Shown: piece by piece, positions 36,185 through 46,114 of the stretch | Position numbering within the stretch: position 1 is the stretch's first letter | How the letters are laid out: every line of letters begins with the position of its first letter | Source of the DNA: Methanohalophilus halophilus | GTDB lineage: Archaea; Halobacteriota; Methanosarcinia; Methanosarcinales; Methanosarcinaceae | Assembly (NCBI RefSeq): GCF_001889405.1 | Contig: NZ_CP017921.1 | Span: 1,254,057 to 1,318,056, forward strand | Reading direction: 5' to 3' | Length of the DNA stretch: 64,000 nucleotides | The notes under the pieces: generated by a model | The model's database searches: none | Told to the model about the DNA's origin: nothing | Seen by the model: only the letters and a program-made list of their open reading frames with translations | Position numbers and translations under genes: made by a program

Positions 36185-37804
36185 ATGTTCTGCTATCAGT
36201 GTGAAGAAACAATGAACGGGGAAGGTTGCACTAAGAGTGGTATATGTGGTAAGAAGGGGGAAGTTGCAGACCTTCAGGATGATCTCATCTATGTGCTTAA
36301 AAGCATTTCATTCTACAACCAGAAAGCAAGAAAGGCAGGCATCTCTGAGACAAGCACTGATGATTTTATGTTCGATGCGTTGTTCTCAACCATAACAAAT
36401 ACTGATTTCAGAGCAACCGGTATTCAGGAACGTATTGATAGGGGTTTCGAGCTTCAGAAGGATATCAAACAGAAACTTCTGGATAACAATGCACTTGACG
36501 AGAACGATCTGCCCGGGATAGCAACTGTGACCCCGCAAAATCTCAAGGACAGAAATACCGGCATACTTGCAACAGAGAACGAAGATATCCGGTCATTAAG
36601 AGAATTACTGGTATATGGTATCAAAGGAATTGCAGCATATGCACATCATGCTATGATGCTTGGGCATACCAATAAAAAAGTTAATTCGTTTATAGAAGAA
36701 GGCCTTGTGGCAACCACGGATGACAGCCTAACTGAAAAGAAACTTATCTCTCTGGTCCTGAGATGTGGAGAAAAGGGTTTTGATGTAATGGCAGCACTTG
36801 ACATGGCAAATACCACTACATTCGGGCATCCGGAATCGACTCAGGTCAATATCGGAACCGGGAACAATCCGGGTATCCTTATCAGCGGGCATGACCTGAA
36901 TGACCTGAAACAGTTGTTGGATCAGACAGAAGGCACCGGTATCGATGTATATACCCACGGTGAGATGCTGCCTGCCAATGCATATCCAGAATTCAAGAAG
37001 TATGAACATCTGGTGGGCAACTATGGTGGATCATGGTGGCAACAGAAGCAGGAATTCGAAAGTTTCAACGGGCCAATATTACTAACAAGTAACTGTATAG
37101 TTCCTCCAAAGAAGACCTACATTGACAGGTTATACACTACAGGCTCTGTAGGTTATGATGGTGCCACACACATAGTACCTAAAGATGGTAAGAAAGACTT
37201 CTCAGGAATCATCGAGCAGGCAAAGGCCTGTGAACCTCCGGTGCAACTGGAAGAAGGTACCATCACGGGCGGTTTTGCCTACAACTCTGTATTGTCTAAT
37301 GCAGACAAGATTGTTGATGCTGTCAAAGCCGGCAGGATAAAGAAATTCATTGTCATGGCAGGGTGTGACGGACGTCGCAAAGAACGACAGTACTACACAG
37401 ATTTTGCAGAGGCATTGCCTGAAGACACCGTCATACTTACCGCCGGATGTGCAAAATATCGCTACAATAAACTTAACCTGGGGGACATTGATGGAATTCC
37501 CAGAGTACTGGATGCAGGACAGTGCAATGATTCATTTTCACTGGTAATCATTGCACAGGGCCTTATGGCCAGACTTGGATTTGAAGATGTCAACGACGCA
37601 CCGATCTCGTACAATATCGCATGGTATGAGCAAAAGGCAGTCCTTGTATTGCTTGCCCTCCTGAGGCTTGGAATAAAGGATATCACCCTTGGACCGAGGC
37701 TCCCGGCATTTGTTTCCCCGAATGTGTTGAAAGTGTTGGTGGAGAAGTTCAACATAACACCGAATACCACTGTAGAAGAGGACATGGGGAGACTCTTAAA
37801 GTAA
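36185..37804 (+). CDS. hcp: Hybrid cluster protein, second copy
   Basis: 539 residues, AAAGGTGAC before the ATG. N-terminal ligands C-x2-C-x8-C-x5-C ([19 protein letters not shown]) and the same hybrid-cluster regions as the copy at 27828 ([55 protein letters not shown]). It is about 25 residues shorter, mainly after residue 50. The GATACT operator-like sites of the first copy are absent upstream, so the two are probably regulated differently. Role in nitrosative or oxidative stress from family knowledge. Confidence 0.93.
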   Translation: MFCYQCEETMNGEGCTKSGICGKKGEVADLQDDLIYVLKSISFYNQKARKAGISETSTDDFMFDALFSTITNTDFRATGIQERIDRGFELQKDIKQKLLDNNALDENDLPGIATVTPQNLKDRNTGILATENEDIRSLRELLVYGIKGIAAYAHHAMMLGHTNKKVNSFIEEGLVATTDDSLTEKKLISLVLRCGEKGFDVMAALDMANTTTFGHPESTQVNIGTGNNPGILISGHDLNDLKQLLDQTEGTGIDVYTHGEMLPANAYPEFKKYEHLVGNYGGSWWQQKQEFESFNGPILLTSNCIVPPKKTYIDRLYTTGSVGYDGATHIVPKDGKKDFSGIIEQAKACEPPVQLEEGTITGGFAYNSVLSNADKIVDAVKAGRIKKFIVMAGCDGRRKERQYYTDFAEALPEDTVILTAGCAKYRYNKLNLGDIDGIPRVLDAGQCNDSFSLVIIAQGLMARLGFEDVNDAPISYNIAWYEQKAVLVLLALLRLGIKDITLGPRLPAFVSPNVLKVLVEKFNITPNTTVEEDMGRLLK

Positions 37805-37821
37805 ATTTTTAAAAATGCAGA

Positions 37822-37849
37822 CAGGACCCTTCGGGTCAACTGTTTTTTT
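37822..37849 (+). terminator. Stem-loop terminator after the second hcp
   Basis: CAG-GACCC-TTC-(TC)GGGTC-AA-CTG folds into a stem-loop followed by seven T residues, just after the stop codon. The rest of the 37805-38110 gap is AT-rich with nothing else recognised. Confidence 0.6.
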
Positions 37850-38110
37850 ATTCAATAATGGCCAATATGAGTAATTCCGTCATCAGACTCATCAATGGAT
37901 AGTGGACAGTAAGGCAAAATGGCATCAAATTACTGCTTTTGCATATCATCCAACACAATAAAAGGGCAATACATTTTCTTTTGTTTTTGTAAAATTATTT
38001 ATTTCCTATTTAATGTATCTTCTTCAAGGTCTGCTTGTTTAAAAGACAAATACTTTATTACTAAAAACCTTACTAAGGGCGGAATACTTCAGATAATCGG
38101 GAATTTTAAA

Positions 38111-38518
38111 ATGGAAAGGATAATTGCTGTAGATATATCAGGGCGGCATCGGCATAATTCCAGATACCTGATGGTATGTGCCGCTGTATCCCTTTCGGTG
38201 TCAGGAGGGCATGTGAAACAGATACATGGTGTAAATATCAAACCATTTGTGAGTGACAACCCTCCCGAGGTTGTGGATGTTGTGAAGATGATTGAAAGAA
38301 CAGTTGAAGGAATGGAAGGGATTACCATAGTGGCAGAGGAAGGAGACCTTTTCAACCAGCCTGAATGGCTTTCAAACAGTATGTTCACCGCATCTTTCAA
38401 ATATCCCGAATCCCTGAGTGAAAGAATGGGTATCGAAATCGCTCACCATATATCCCTGAGCAGCCGCAATTTACTTCTTGATCCCCAATCATGGGAACCA
38501 ATCAAAGAGAATCTATAA
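38111..38518 (+). CDS. DUF2209 family protein
   Basis: 135 residues from the ATG at 38111 (MERIIAVDISGRHRHNSRYL); the longer frame upstream is AT-rich and low in coding character. The DISGRHRHNSRYLMVCAAVS opening and later AEEGDLFNQPEW identify DUF2209, a methanogen-conserved family that may adopt an RNase H-like fold; function unknown. It is 31 bases before hflX and probably cotranscribed with it. Confidence 0.7.
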   Translation: MERIIAVDISGRHRHNSRYLMVCAAVSLSVSGGHVKQIHGVNIKPFVSDNPPEVVDVVKMIERTVEGMEGITIVAEEGDLFNQPEWLSNSMFTASFKYPESLSERMGIEIAHHISLSSRNLLLDPQSWEPIKENL

Positions 38519-38549
38519 ACTATATTTTCATAATCCAGAGTTAAACCAT

Positions 38550-39806
38550 ATGAAAGATGTAATTCTTGTACAGAGGAGAATTCCCCGTTGTAGTGAGTCG
38601 GAAAACCAACGCAAACTCGCTGAATTAAGGGAACTTGCCAGGGCTGGAAATTATAATGTGGTTCAGGAAGTGATCCAGACCCGTTATCCTGACAGGCAGT
38701 ACCAGATAGGGAAAGGTAAGGCAGAAGAGGTTGCAGAACTGGCTCTGTCACAAAAACCTGCAAAAATTATATTCTACAATCCACTCTCCGTAACCCAGGT
38801 CTATAACCTGTCCGAGATGTGCAAGTGCGAGGTGATAGATAAGTTTCAATTGATCCTGGAAATTTTTGCAAGCCGGGCCACCACCAGGCGTTCCCGTATG
38901 CAGGTTGAGCTTGCCCGGCTGGAATATGAACTTCCCAGAGCCAGGAAAATCGTATCCCTGCTTAAAATGGAAGAACGTCCCGGTTTCATGGGGCTGGGAG
39001 GTTATGAAGACTCCTATGAGCAGGATGTCAAGAAACGTATAAGCCGCATAAAGAAAGAACTCAGTACAGGGCAGAGGGACAGTGAAAACCTGCGTGGTTA
39101 CCGCCATTCCAAAGGTTTTTCCCTGTTGTCCCTTGCAGGTTATACGAATGCAGGAAAAAGCACATTATTCCGCACCCTGGTCGATGAAAATGTGGAGGTG
39201 GAAAATATGCTTTTTACCACCCTTTCTCCCACCACAAGATATCTGAACATTAATGGCCGATGGACCCTCCTCACAGACACCGTGGGATTTATAGAAGATC
39301 TCCCCCACTTTCTGGTGGATGCATTCCGCTCAACCCTGGAAGATGTATTCAGGGCCGATATTATCCTGCTTGTGGTGGATATCAGTGAGCCGGTAGATGT
39401 TATAAGGAAGAAACTCGCCGTATCACATGGAATATTCTGGGAACAGCTCGAAAAAGCCACAATAATCACCGCTATCAACAAGGCCGACAGGCTTTCCCAC
39501 GAAGAGCTCAGCTCCCGGCTCAAATCGATTGCCTACCTGGCTCCCAATCCAGTGGTGGTCTCTGCAACGACCGGTGAAGGGCTGGATGAGCTCAAGGATA
39601 TTATTTATGCCCATCTGCCTGAATGGAAACGGTTTACCCTGGAGTTGCCTATGTCAGGTGAAACCATGTCTGCTGTTTCCTGGCTTTTCGAGGAAGGAAT
39701 TGTGCACAGTGTAAATTATGGTAATACTGTTGTTATGGATGTGGAGGCCAGAAATGAGGTCTATCACAAAGCCAAATCTCTCGAAAAAAGATTAAGTTTC
39801 CGGTAA
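38550..39806 (+). CDS. hflX: GTPase HflX
   Basis: 418 residues from the ATG at 38550. The N-terminal HflX domain (VILVQRRIPRC, YQIGKGKAEEVAELA, DKFQLILEIFASRATTRRSR) is followed by a helical linker and a G domain: G1 GYTNAGKST, G3 DTVGFIEDLP, G4 NKAD, and TTLSPTTR around switch I. HflX binds ribosomes, and in bacteria splits stalled ones under heat stress. The archaeal function is less studied. The preceding in-frame region is not conserved, so the longer start is rejected. Confidence 0.9.
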   Translation: MKDVILVQRRIPRCSESENQRKLAELRELARAGNYNVVQEVIQTRYPDRQYQIGKGKAEEVAELALSQKPAKIIFYNPLSVTQVYNLSEMCKCEVIDKFQLILEIFASRATTRRSRMQVELARLEYELPRARKIVSLLKMEERPGFMGLGGYEDSYEQDVKKRISRIKKELSTGQRDSENLRGYRHSKGFSLLSLAGYTNAGKSTLFRTLVDENVEVENMLFTTLSPTTRYLNINGRWTLLTDTVGFIEDLPHFLVDAFRSTLEDVFRADIILLVVDISEPVDVIRKKLAVSHGIFWEQLEKATIITAINKADRLSHEELSSRLKSIAYLAPNPVVVSATTGEGLDELKDIIYAHLPEWKRFTLELPMSGETMSAVSWLFEEGIVHSVNYGNTVVMDVEARNEVYHKAKSLEKRLSFR

Positions 39807-39862
39807 TATGGCCGAAACCACCTCCAAAGATTTATAAATTCAGATTGCATAGCCTTTATTAT

Positions 39863-40522
39863 ATGTTGATCGATCTGCATGTACACTCCTGTTTTTCAAA
39901 AGATAGTGATTCTCAATTTGATTCCATCCTGGAAGGGGCTAAAAAAAACGGGATAGATGGGGTTGCTATATGTGATCATGACAGTGTTGAAGGTGGTTTT
40001 GCCTGTGCAAGACGTGCGTTAGAAATTGCTTCGGACATACTGGTAATTCCGGGGCAGGAAGTAAGTTCTGCTGAAGGTCATGTGCTTGTGCTGGGTGCAT
40101 CGGAAAGTATACCTGCGGGGATGAGTGTCCTTTCTACCATCGAATATGCACACAATCTGGGCGGCCTTGTAATTATTCCTCATCCCTACAAAAAAACCTC
40201 TCATGGAATCGGGTACCTGAAAGGGCTGGATGTGGATGCAGTTGAAGTTTTCAATTCCCGTTGTTTAACTTCTTATGCCAATACAAGGGCAAAGATAGTT
40301 GCCGATAAGCTGGGATTGCCGCAAGTAGGAGGCAGTGATGCTCATGAGCCATGTATGGTTGGCAGGTCCTATACTGACATCGATGTAGAAAATGAATCGG
40401 TGGATTCCGTTCTCTCCGCGATAAAAGCAGGGCGTGTAAAACCGGGGGGTAAGCTGACACCTCAGAAATATGTGGTAGGACAGATGTTCAGGAGCATCAG
40501 GAAAAAAATAAATATTAATTGA
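39863..40522 (+). CDS. PHP-domain metal-dependent phosphoesterase
   Basis: 219 residues. Metal motifs of the PHP fold: LIDLHVHSCFS (HxH), CDHDSVEGG, GQEVSSAEGHVL, IIPHPY and GGSDAHEP. This is the short TrpH/YciV-like group that removes phosphate from nucleotides or short oligonucleotides; substrate not certain here. I chose the ATG at 39863 directly before the motif; an upstream start adds six unlikely residues. Convergent with the next gene, three bases apart. Confidence 0.8.
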   Translation: MLIDLHVHSCFSKDSDSQFDSILEGAKKNGIDGVAICDHDSVEGGFACARRALEIASDILVIPGQEVSSAEGHVLVLGASESIPAGMSVLSTIEYAHNLGGLVIIPHPYKKTSHGIGYLKGLDVDAVEVFNSRCLTSYANTRAKIVADKLGLPQVGGSDAHEPCMVGRSYTDIDVENESVDSVLSAIKAGRVKPGGKLTPQKYVVGQMFRSIRKKININ

Positions 40523-40525
40523 AAA

Positions 40526-41539
40526 TCAGGTTTTGATGTAATCCTCATGGAACATTCTTAACATCAGCAGGAAGGAAGAAAGAACCAGTGGCCCAACCAC
40601 GATACCGACCAGTCCGAATAGGTATATTCCTATGAAAATTCCCAGCAGGGAAACAAAGGGATGGATTGCACCTACCTTTTCCTGAATATAAGGACGCAGG
40701 AAATTATCTATATTGCTGATTATCATTCCTGCTATGAAAATGCCCCCTGCGGCAAAGAAATCTCCTTCTATAGCTTTGAAAATGATTGCAGGGACCCATA
40801 CAAGAGGGGCACCTACAACAGGCATTATTGAAAGAATCAGTGTGACAAATCCCCATAGTACTGCTCCCTGGATGCCAAGCAGATAAAAGGTGAACGCAAG
40901 TAATCCGCCCTGCACGGCTGCTATGAAAAAGGTGGCTATTATTGTGGAATGGATGATATTCTTCATTTCCCTCATCAATTTATCCTTGTTGCTATCACTG
41001 AAAGGGATTATATTGGAAGTCATGTCCCTTAGTGTCTTATCATCCGTGGTAAACAGGTAGTACAACAGGAAAACCATTATAATCAGGCCAATAAGCTGGT
41101 TACCCAGGTTCTGAATGGTGCCCAGCACAAGCTGGCTGACGAATCCCCCGATTGTTGTGACGATATCCGATGCCTTCTGTTCCAGGTCCAGGGCCGGAGC
41201 CAGCTCATTTATTTTTTGCAAATCCCCGTAGACAATATCCATATTTGCTGTTACGATTTCCAGCACCTGTCCTACCTGCTGGGATAGAAGGATTATCAGG
41301 TAGTACAAGGGAATTATTATAATTACAATAGATAGCACTATCAATACAACAGAGGCAACCCGGTTATTGATTTTCAGTCTTTTTGTCAGCAAATCATGCG
41401 CGGGTTTCATTATTATATAAATAATCAGGCCGGCAAAAAAAGCTTCAATATAGGGATACAGGGCATAGGTAATTGCAATTGCAAGTATTGTTATAAAAAG
41501 CAGGGCGATTGCTATTTTTGCATCCTTTTCATTTTTCAT
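40526..41539 (-). CDS. AI-2E/PerM family membrane transporter
   Basis: 337 residues with about eight membrane helices: paired N-terminal helices (IALLFITILAIAITYALYPY), a central soluble stretch (about 85-140), and the conserved C-terminal series (QGGLLAFTFYLLGIQGAVLW; PVVGAPLVWVPA; GMIISNIDNFLRPYI; FGLVGIVVGPLVLS). Members include autoinducer-2 exporters and Na+/H+ antiporters, so the substrate cannot be read. A GGAGGT site lies six bases before the ATG. Confidence 0.85.
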   Translation of the reverse strand: MKNEKDAKIAIALLFITILAIAITYALYPYIEAFFAGLIIYIIMKPAHDLLTKRLKINNRVASVVLIVLSIVIIIIPLYYLIILLSQQVGQVLEIVTANMDIVYGDLQKINELAPALDLEQKASDIVTTIGGFVSQLVLGTIQNLGNQLIGLIIMVFLLYYLFTTDDKTLRDMTSNIIPFSDSNKDKLMREMKNIIHSTIIATFFIAAVQGGLLAFTFYLLGIQGAVLWGFVTLILSIMPVVGAPLVWVPAIIFKAIEGDFFAAGGIFIAGMIISNIDNFLRPYIQEKVGAIHPFVSLLGIFIGIYLFGLVGIVVGPLVLSSFLLMLRMFHEDYIKT

Positions 41540-41616
41540 CTTATACCTCCGCTTGAGGTTTGTTGCCGGGATTTGAAATAGGCTCGCCTTTTTTATTTGC
41601 CTGTGTTTTCGGACCT

Positions 41617-42705
41617 TTACATTTTCACACGTGTAATATCAATATGACGTATTTCATCGGCTTCGATTGCAAAGAGCATTTTTTTACGCACACTGTTGGC
41701 CAGCCTGATTGCCCTTGACATAACTGGTAGGGAAAATTCATGTTGTGTGCCGATCGAGTGGGCCAGGTATTCGGAATGAGGAATCTTTGATGCGGACTTC
41801 ACTTCGCTGTAGACCCTGAAATGAGTACCAAACTTGAATCCGGTTTTAGGTACGAGTTTCCGGGTCCTGAGGTCTTCGTACACCCTGTATTTCCTCTGGA
41901 AAAGAGGCTCGATATGCGCGGCCCTTTTGCAGAATTCATCAAAATTGAGTTTATTGTCATCTTTTCGTGTGGTTACTTCAATTATGTTGTTCTTTAGCAG
42001 GAAAGCGCCTTCTACAAGAGACAGTTGTAGACGTTTCTGGTCCAGGGGTTTGCCATAAAAACCATTTTCGTACAGTTTACCGGAAGCTTCACCGTCCCAG
42101 ACAATGACACGATCTTCAAGCATTGTTGCAGGAGTTTGCAGTGAAGGATACAGTTGTTCCATATTACCTGTAGGGTCTGATTCCTGCACTTCATAATAGG
42201 TAATGTCGCTTTCTTCGTCCACAACTGCAATTATGAGCTGTTTGCGCACGTTGCCGGCAGATTCCAGATTTTTCAGAAGGACAGAGAGGGGTAGGGCCAC
42301 TCTTTCCGAATGGACATACACATAACTTCTGGATGAGGATTTCCCGGGTTTGCCACCCCGCGGATATACCCTGAAATCCGCAACTCCAGGCTGAACGTAA
42401 AATCCACGCTCTCGAAGGTCCTTATATACAATATATTTGAGTTCAAAATAAGGGTTTAACAGGGATGCATTTTTGAAATATTCTTCAAATCCAAGTGATT
42501 CGCCTTCTTTTTCAATTTCGAGTTTCTCGCGGTAAAGCAGGTGTGCTGCTTCAACCAGGGTGAGTATTAAATTGTCGTTTTTGGGTCTGCCGTAATAACT
42601 GGTTTCATATATCTCTTCAATTGCCTCTTTGCCGGCAACAACCCTGTCTTCTTTCAATTTTCCTATCAAGCCGAGCACCCGGTAAACAGTAAATAGCGAT
42701 GGCAC
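41617..42705 (-). CDS. endA: tRNA-splicing endonuclease, duplicated-domain type
   Basis: 362 residues made of two tandem endonuclease units. The first (about 1-180) retains the fold (FYVQPGVADFRVYPRGGKPG, YVHSERVALP) but is degenerate; the second has FKFGTHFRVYSE, HSEYLAHSI and SVRKKMLFAI, supplying the Tyr/His/Lys triad. This is the Archaeoglobus-type alpha2 enzyme that cuts bulge-helix-bulge introns in pre-tRNA. Start is a GTG at 42705. It is 31 bases downstream of cfbB on the same strand, apparently at the end of the F430 operon. Confidence 0.9.
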   Translation of the reverse strand: MPSLFTVYRVLGLIGKLKEDRVVAGKEAIEEIYETSYYGRPKNDNLILTLVEAAHLLYREKLEIEKEGESLGFEEYFKNASLLNPYFELKYIVYKDLRERGFYVQPGVADFRVYPRGGKPGKSSSRSYVYVHSERVALPLSVLLKNLESAGNVRKQLIIAVVDEESDITYYEVQESDPTGNMEQLYPSLQTPATMLEDRVIVWDGEASGKLYENGFYGKPLDQKRLQLSLVEGAFLLKNNIIEVTTRKDDNKLNFDEFCKRAAHIEPLFQRKYRVYEDLRTRKLVPKTGFKFGTHFRVYSEVKSASKIPHSEYLAHSIGTQHEFSLPVMSRAIRLANSVRKKMLFAIEADEIRHIDITRVKM

Positions 42706-42736
42706 AATGAGATTTGCTTTTATTTATAAGTTGGTT

Positions 42737-44182
42737 TCATTCCAGTATAGAATCTACAAAGGACCTGGCAAATTCACGATAGGAAACACCTTCCAGATGT
42801 GCATAGGATCCCAGTGTATTTTCTACTGTCATTCCATCCCATTCACCTTTGATTCCGGTTCCCCGTGAAAGTTTAATGGCAAAATCCGTACTATCCGGGA
42901 TATCCCTTATCTCAGAATGATGGAATTCATGCCCTCTGAATGTATTTCCCTTTTTGCCTATGATCGCATCCTTTACGATTTGGCCGTTATTGTAACTAAC
43001 CACACGGGTATGTCCCATAAGGGTGTGGCCGGGTAATGCTCCTACCATTTCGGTTGTGGCTTCGGGCATTTCTGCCATATGGTATGTTCCTTTACCTTTT
43101 ACGCCGGTGGTGAGTTTCTCTGTCAGGTACATAAGCCCGCCACATTCTGCATAAATGGGCATTCCTGATCTGGATGCTTCCCTTATCTCCCGGCGCAGGG
43201 ATTCATTGTCCTGAAGTTGGGGGGCAAAAAGTTCGGGATATCCTCCCCCTATATACAATCCATCAACATCGGGTAACTTATTATCATGGACCGGGCTGAA
43301 ATACTCCAGGTCTGCACCTGCCAGCTGGAGCAGTTCGATGTTATCATGATAATAAAAATTGAAAGCCTCATCAAGAGCCACACCTATTTTAGGCCTTTTT
43401 CCTTTTATATCACGTGATGTGAACATGGTTTTTGAAGGTTTTTCGACAGGTTCTGCAGATCTTGCGATTTTAAGTATCTCTGAAATATCCACTCCTTCAT
43501 CCACCCTGTCCCGTATAGTCTCGATTCGCTGGTCCAGGTCACTGATACGCCTGCGTCCTTCAAGAGCCGGGATCAGCCCAAGATGGCGCATAGATATCTG
43601 CATTGCATTATCCCTGCGGATGGTTCCAAGTACGGGAATCCCGGTGTAGTATTCAATGGCTTCACTGGCCTTTTTTGCATGGCGGGGATTTCCGATATTA
43701 TTCAGGATCACTCCTGCAATGTTTATACTTTCATCAAAAGAGGTGTAACCTTTTACAAGGGCTGCGGCTGAACGTGTGATACTGCGGGCATTGATTACCA
43801 GCACTACGGGGCAGTTGAGTATTTTTGCTATCTGGGCAGTACTGCCGGTGTCGGTGAAACTATCAAATCCTTCATAGAGGCCCCTTACACCTTCAATGAT
43901 GGCAACATCTGCCTTTCCGTCAGTTTCACACCCATGGGTGAACACGTCACGGATTCCTTCCTCATCCATGAGGTAGCCGTCTATATTGCGGGCATTGCGG
44001 CCTGTGATTTCAGAATGATAACTCGGATCTATGTAGTCCAGGCCAACCTTGAATGGCTGTACCCTGTATCCCTTTGCAGTAAGGGCTGCCAGCATTCCGG
44101 CAACAATTGTCGTTTTACCTGAAGAAGAACGATCTGCGGATATCAGCAGACGGGGCATCTCCATAAGCTTTTGGTCGGGCAT
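42737..44182 (-). CDS. cfbB: Ni-sirohydrochlorin a,c-diamide synthase CfbB
   Basis: 481 residues of the cobyrinate a,c-diamide synthase type: N-terminal ATP-binding SADRSSSGKTTIVAGMLAAL and KVGLDYIDPSYH, central GVRGLYEGFDS, and a glutaminase-type domain with catalytic cysteine in YAECGGLMYL. With glutamine and ATP it amidates the a and c acetate chains of Ni-sirohydrochlorin. The cfb neighbours favour CfbB over cobalamin CbiA. Nine bases after cfbC, with TAAGGA as ribosome site. Confidence 0.92.
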   Translation of the reverse strand: MPDQKLMEMPRLLISADRSSSGKTTIVAGMLAALTAKGYRVQPFKVGLDYIDPSYHSEITGRNARNIDGYLMDEEGIRDVFTHGCETDGKADVAIIEGVRGLYEGFDSFTDTGSTAQIAKILNCPVVLVINARSITRSAAALVKGYTSFDESINIAGVILNNIGNPRHAKKASEAIEYYTGIPVLGTIRRDNAMQISMRHLGLIPALEGRRRISDLDQRIETIRDRVDEGVDISEILKIARSAEPVEKPSKTMFTSRDIKGKRPKIGVALDEAFNFYYHDNIELLQLAGADLEYFSPVHDNKLPDVDGLYIGGGYPELFAPQLQDNESLRREIREASRSGMPIYAECGGLMYLTEKLTTGVKGKGTYHMAEMPEATTEMVGALPGHTLMGHTRVVSYNNGQIVKDAIIGKKGNTFRGHEFHHSEIRDIPDSTDFAIKLSRGTGIKGEWDGMTVENTLGSYAHLEGVSYREFARSFVDSILE

Positions 44183-44190
44183 ACAATTCC

Positions 44191-44988
44191 TTACCGGGTA
44201 AGTTCCCTGAGCCGCTCATCTTCAAGTGCCCGGGGGTCGACCGCACAATCGCTGGCCATTATATTTCTTGCAAGGGTGCGATACACTTCAGCAATATCTG
44301 TATCTCCTGCCTTTTCAAGCACGGAATAGCCATCCCTTTCGCAGTCCTGAACGATCTGCTCCTTGGGGATAAAGGCCACCAGTTCACTTCCAATCTCATT
44401 TGCAAATTTGCTTACTATCTTTTCTTCCCGACTGACGCTGCGTGAGTTGCAGATTACACCGCTAAGTTTCGTATTGATACGGGACAATCCTTTGCAAATA
44501 TTGTTGGCTGCATATAGGGGCATGTATTCGCCGGATGTAAGGACGTAGGCTTCACTGACCAGTCCTTTCCTGATCGGGGCGACAAAACCGCCACAGACGA
44601 TATCCCCGGGCACATCGTAAATGATAAGGTCCATTTCTTTCATGGATTGGGATATCTTCTTGAGTTTCTGGATTGCAACAATGATTCCCCTGCCTGCACA
44701 ACCTATACCAGGTTCCGGTCCACCGACCTCTACACATTTCACTCCCTTGTATCCCTCAAAGACCACTTCATCTTCCTCTTCTATCTCCATACCATCCCTG
44801 AGTAGATCCAGGATAGTGGGGATACGTTTTCCGCCCAGGAGGGTTATGGATGAATCGCTCTTGGGATCACATCCGATGATCATTACATTATAGCCCTCAT
44901 CGGCACACGCGGCAGCTACATTGGATGCAGTACTTGATTTCCCGATGCCGCCTTTACCGTAGATTGCAATTCTTTTTTGCGGATTCAT
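44191..44988 (-). CDS. cfbC: Ni-sirohydrochlorin a,c-diamide reductive cyclase, reductase CfbC (NifH-like)
   Basis: 265 residues from the ATG at 44988, set by GGAGG seven bases upstream and overlapping the end of cfbD. P-loop [14 protein letters not shown]; cysteine ligands in GCAGRG and GDIVCGGF for the bridging 4Fe-4S cluster of a homodimer. It is a nitrogenase-iron-protein homologue that passes electrons to CfbD with ATP hydrolysis during the six-electron reduction to seco-F430. No nif genes are nearby, so a nitrogenase role is rejected. Confidence 0.92.
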   Translation of the reverse strand: MNPQKRIAIYGKGGIGKSSTASNVAAACADEGYNVMIIGCDPKSDSSITLLGGKRIPTILDLLRDGMEIEEEDEVVFEGYKGVKCVEVGGPEPGIGCAGRGIIVAIQKLKKISQSMKEMDLIIYDVPGDIVCGGFVAPIRKGLVSEAYVLTSGEYMPLYAANNICKGLSRINTKLSGVICNSRSVSREEKIVSKFANEIGSELVAFIPKEQIVQDCERDGYSVLEKAGDTDIAEVYRTLARNIMASDCAVDPRALEDERLRELTR

Positions 44989-44989
44989 T

Positions 44990-46099
44990 TCACTCCTCCC
45001 GGGCAAGTTGTCTCAAGGTAGCTCCGAATTCGGATTCGACTATATTTGTCACGCCCAGTGTTTTTGGATGGAGGTCTATCTCCACAAGCACATGCTCATG
45101 GCCCATATCTTTCAGGGGATGAACCTGGCGGGGGCCGTTTGTGATTGATATAAGTTCCATGCCTTCAAGCGCTTCCATTGGTATTGCATGGGGTACACCG
45201 GAGATTACGGCAAAATCAAAATCCCTGTATTTTGCTTCTATCAGTTGCCTGACCTGCTGGCCTGCAATGGGATATTCATCAAGTCCGCCTATAATTTCAT
45301 CTATTTTTACGTTATCATCCATATCTGCAAGAATATGTTCTGCATGCTGGCGTACCCGGGGTAAGCCAAGTTCTGTATCAAGATTTGCGAAATTGACTAT
45401 ATTGTCCTCAACACCGAGATTTTCGGCCACTTCCTGCAGGGCCAGCGTTATATCGGCAAACATGTAGGCGGTCTCTTTTTTGGCATTGAGGATGCAGATT
45501 CCTTTTTTCCCTTCCTTGAGCATTTCTATGACTCTTTTTGCCACGGTATATTTTACATCGCCACGGGAAGGTTCAAGATACTCCTTGCTGGCTGCACCAT
45601 ATTTTTTTTCGACATTTGTGGCTTCATTGAGAAGATGTTGCTGTCTTTCAAATTCCTGCCTGTCGATGATTCCGACATCAAGGGCGGATTCCAGGGCAAA
45701 CAAAACACCTTTGGTGTTATCATTGTAACCGGCATGGACCTCTACTTCGATTACGGGGGCATCCAGATTTGCTTCCATGACCGCTTCATGGAGTTCCTCG
45801 CCGATTATCATGCTCACACATGTCCCGACGACACCGATGCGTTTCGGGCTGAACCTTTCTTCGACTTTCTGTAACATATCTACAAGTCGGTCATGTCCCC
45901 CAAATACGAAACCGTTTTCATCCAGGGCAGTGGTCACAACCCTGATCCCGTCCTCTTCCAGCAACCTTGCATGCTTGAAAGAACAACCCGGGGGCCCGTG
46001 GAGGATTGCGACTTCTACATTAAGGTCTCTCAAAGTGTACAGCGCCGCGACTATGGAACTCGGGCGGGGATGCATGATAGAAAGATTCTTCTGCTGCAT
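44990..46099 (-). CDS. cfbD: Ni-sirohydrochlorin a,c-diamide reductive cyclase, catalytic subunit CfbD (NifD-like)
   Basis: 369 residues. Opening [20 protein letters not shown], cysteines in [10 protein letters not shown] and [11 protein letters not shown] as cluster ligands, and [11 protein letters not shown] later. It is shorter than nitrogenase NifD and lacks cofactor ligands, as CfbD does. With CfbC it reduces Ni-sirohydrochlorin a,c-diamide and forms the gamma-lactam ring. GAGGAGAAAAA precedes the start. It is 15 bases after cfbE. Confidence 0.92.
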   Translation of the reverse strand: MQQKNLSIMHPRPSSIVAALYTLRDLNVEVAILHGPPGCSFKHARLLEEDGIRVVTTALDENGFVFGGHDRLVDMLQKVEERFSPKRIGVVGTCVSMIIGEELHEAVMEANLDAPVIEVEVHAGYNDNTKGVLFALESALDVGIIDRQEFERQQHLLNEATNVEKKYGAASKEYLEPSRGDVKYTVAKRVIEMLKEGKKGICILNAKKETAYMFADITLALQEVAENLGVEDNIVNFANLDTELGLPRVRQHAEHILADMDDNVKIDEIIGGLDEYPIAGQQVRQLIEAKYRDFDFAVISGVPHAIPMEALEGMELISITNGPRQVHPLKDMGHEHVLVEIDLHPKTLGVTNIVESEFGATLRQLAREE

Positions 46100-46114
46100 T
46101 TTTTCTCCTCTTTT

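Noticed and set aside
44191-46099. NifH- and NifD-like proteins as a nitrogenase
   Set aside because: They sit inside the F430 cluster, CfbD is too short and lacks cofactor ligands, and no nifK, nifE, nifN or PII genes are near.
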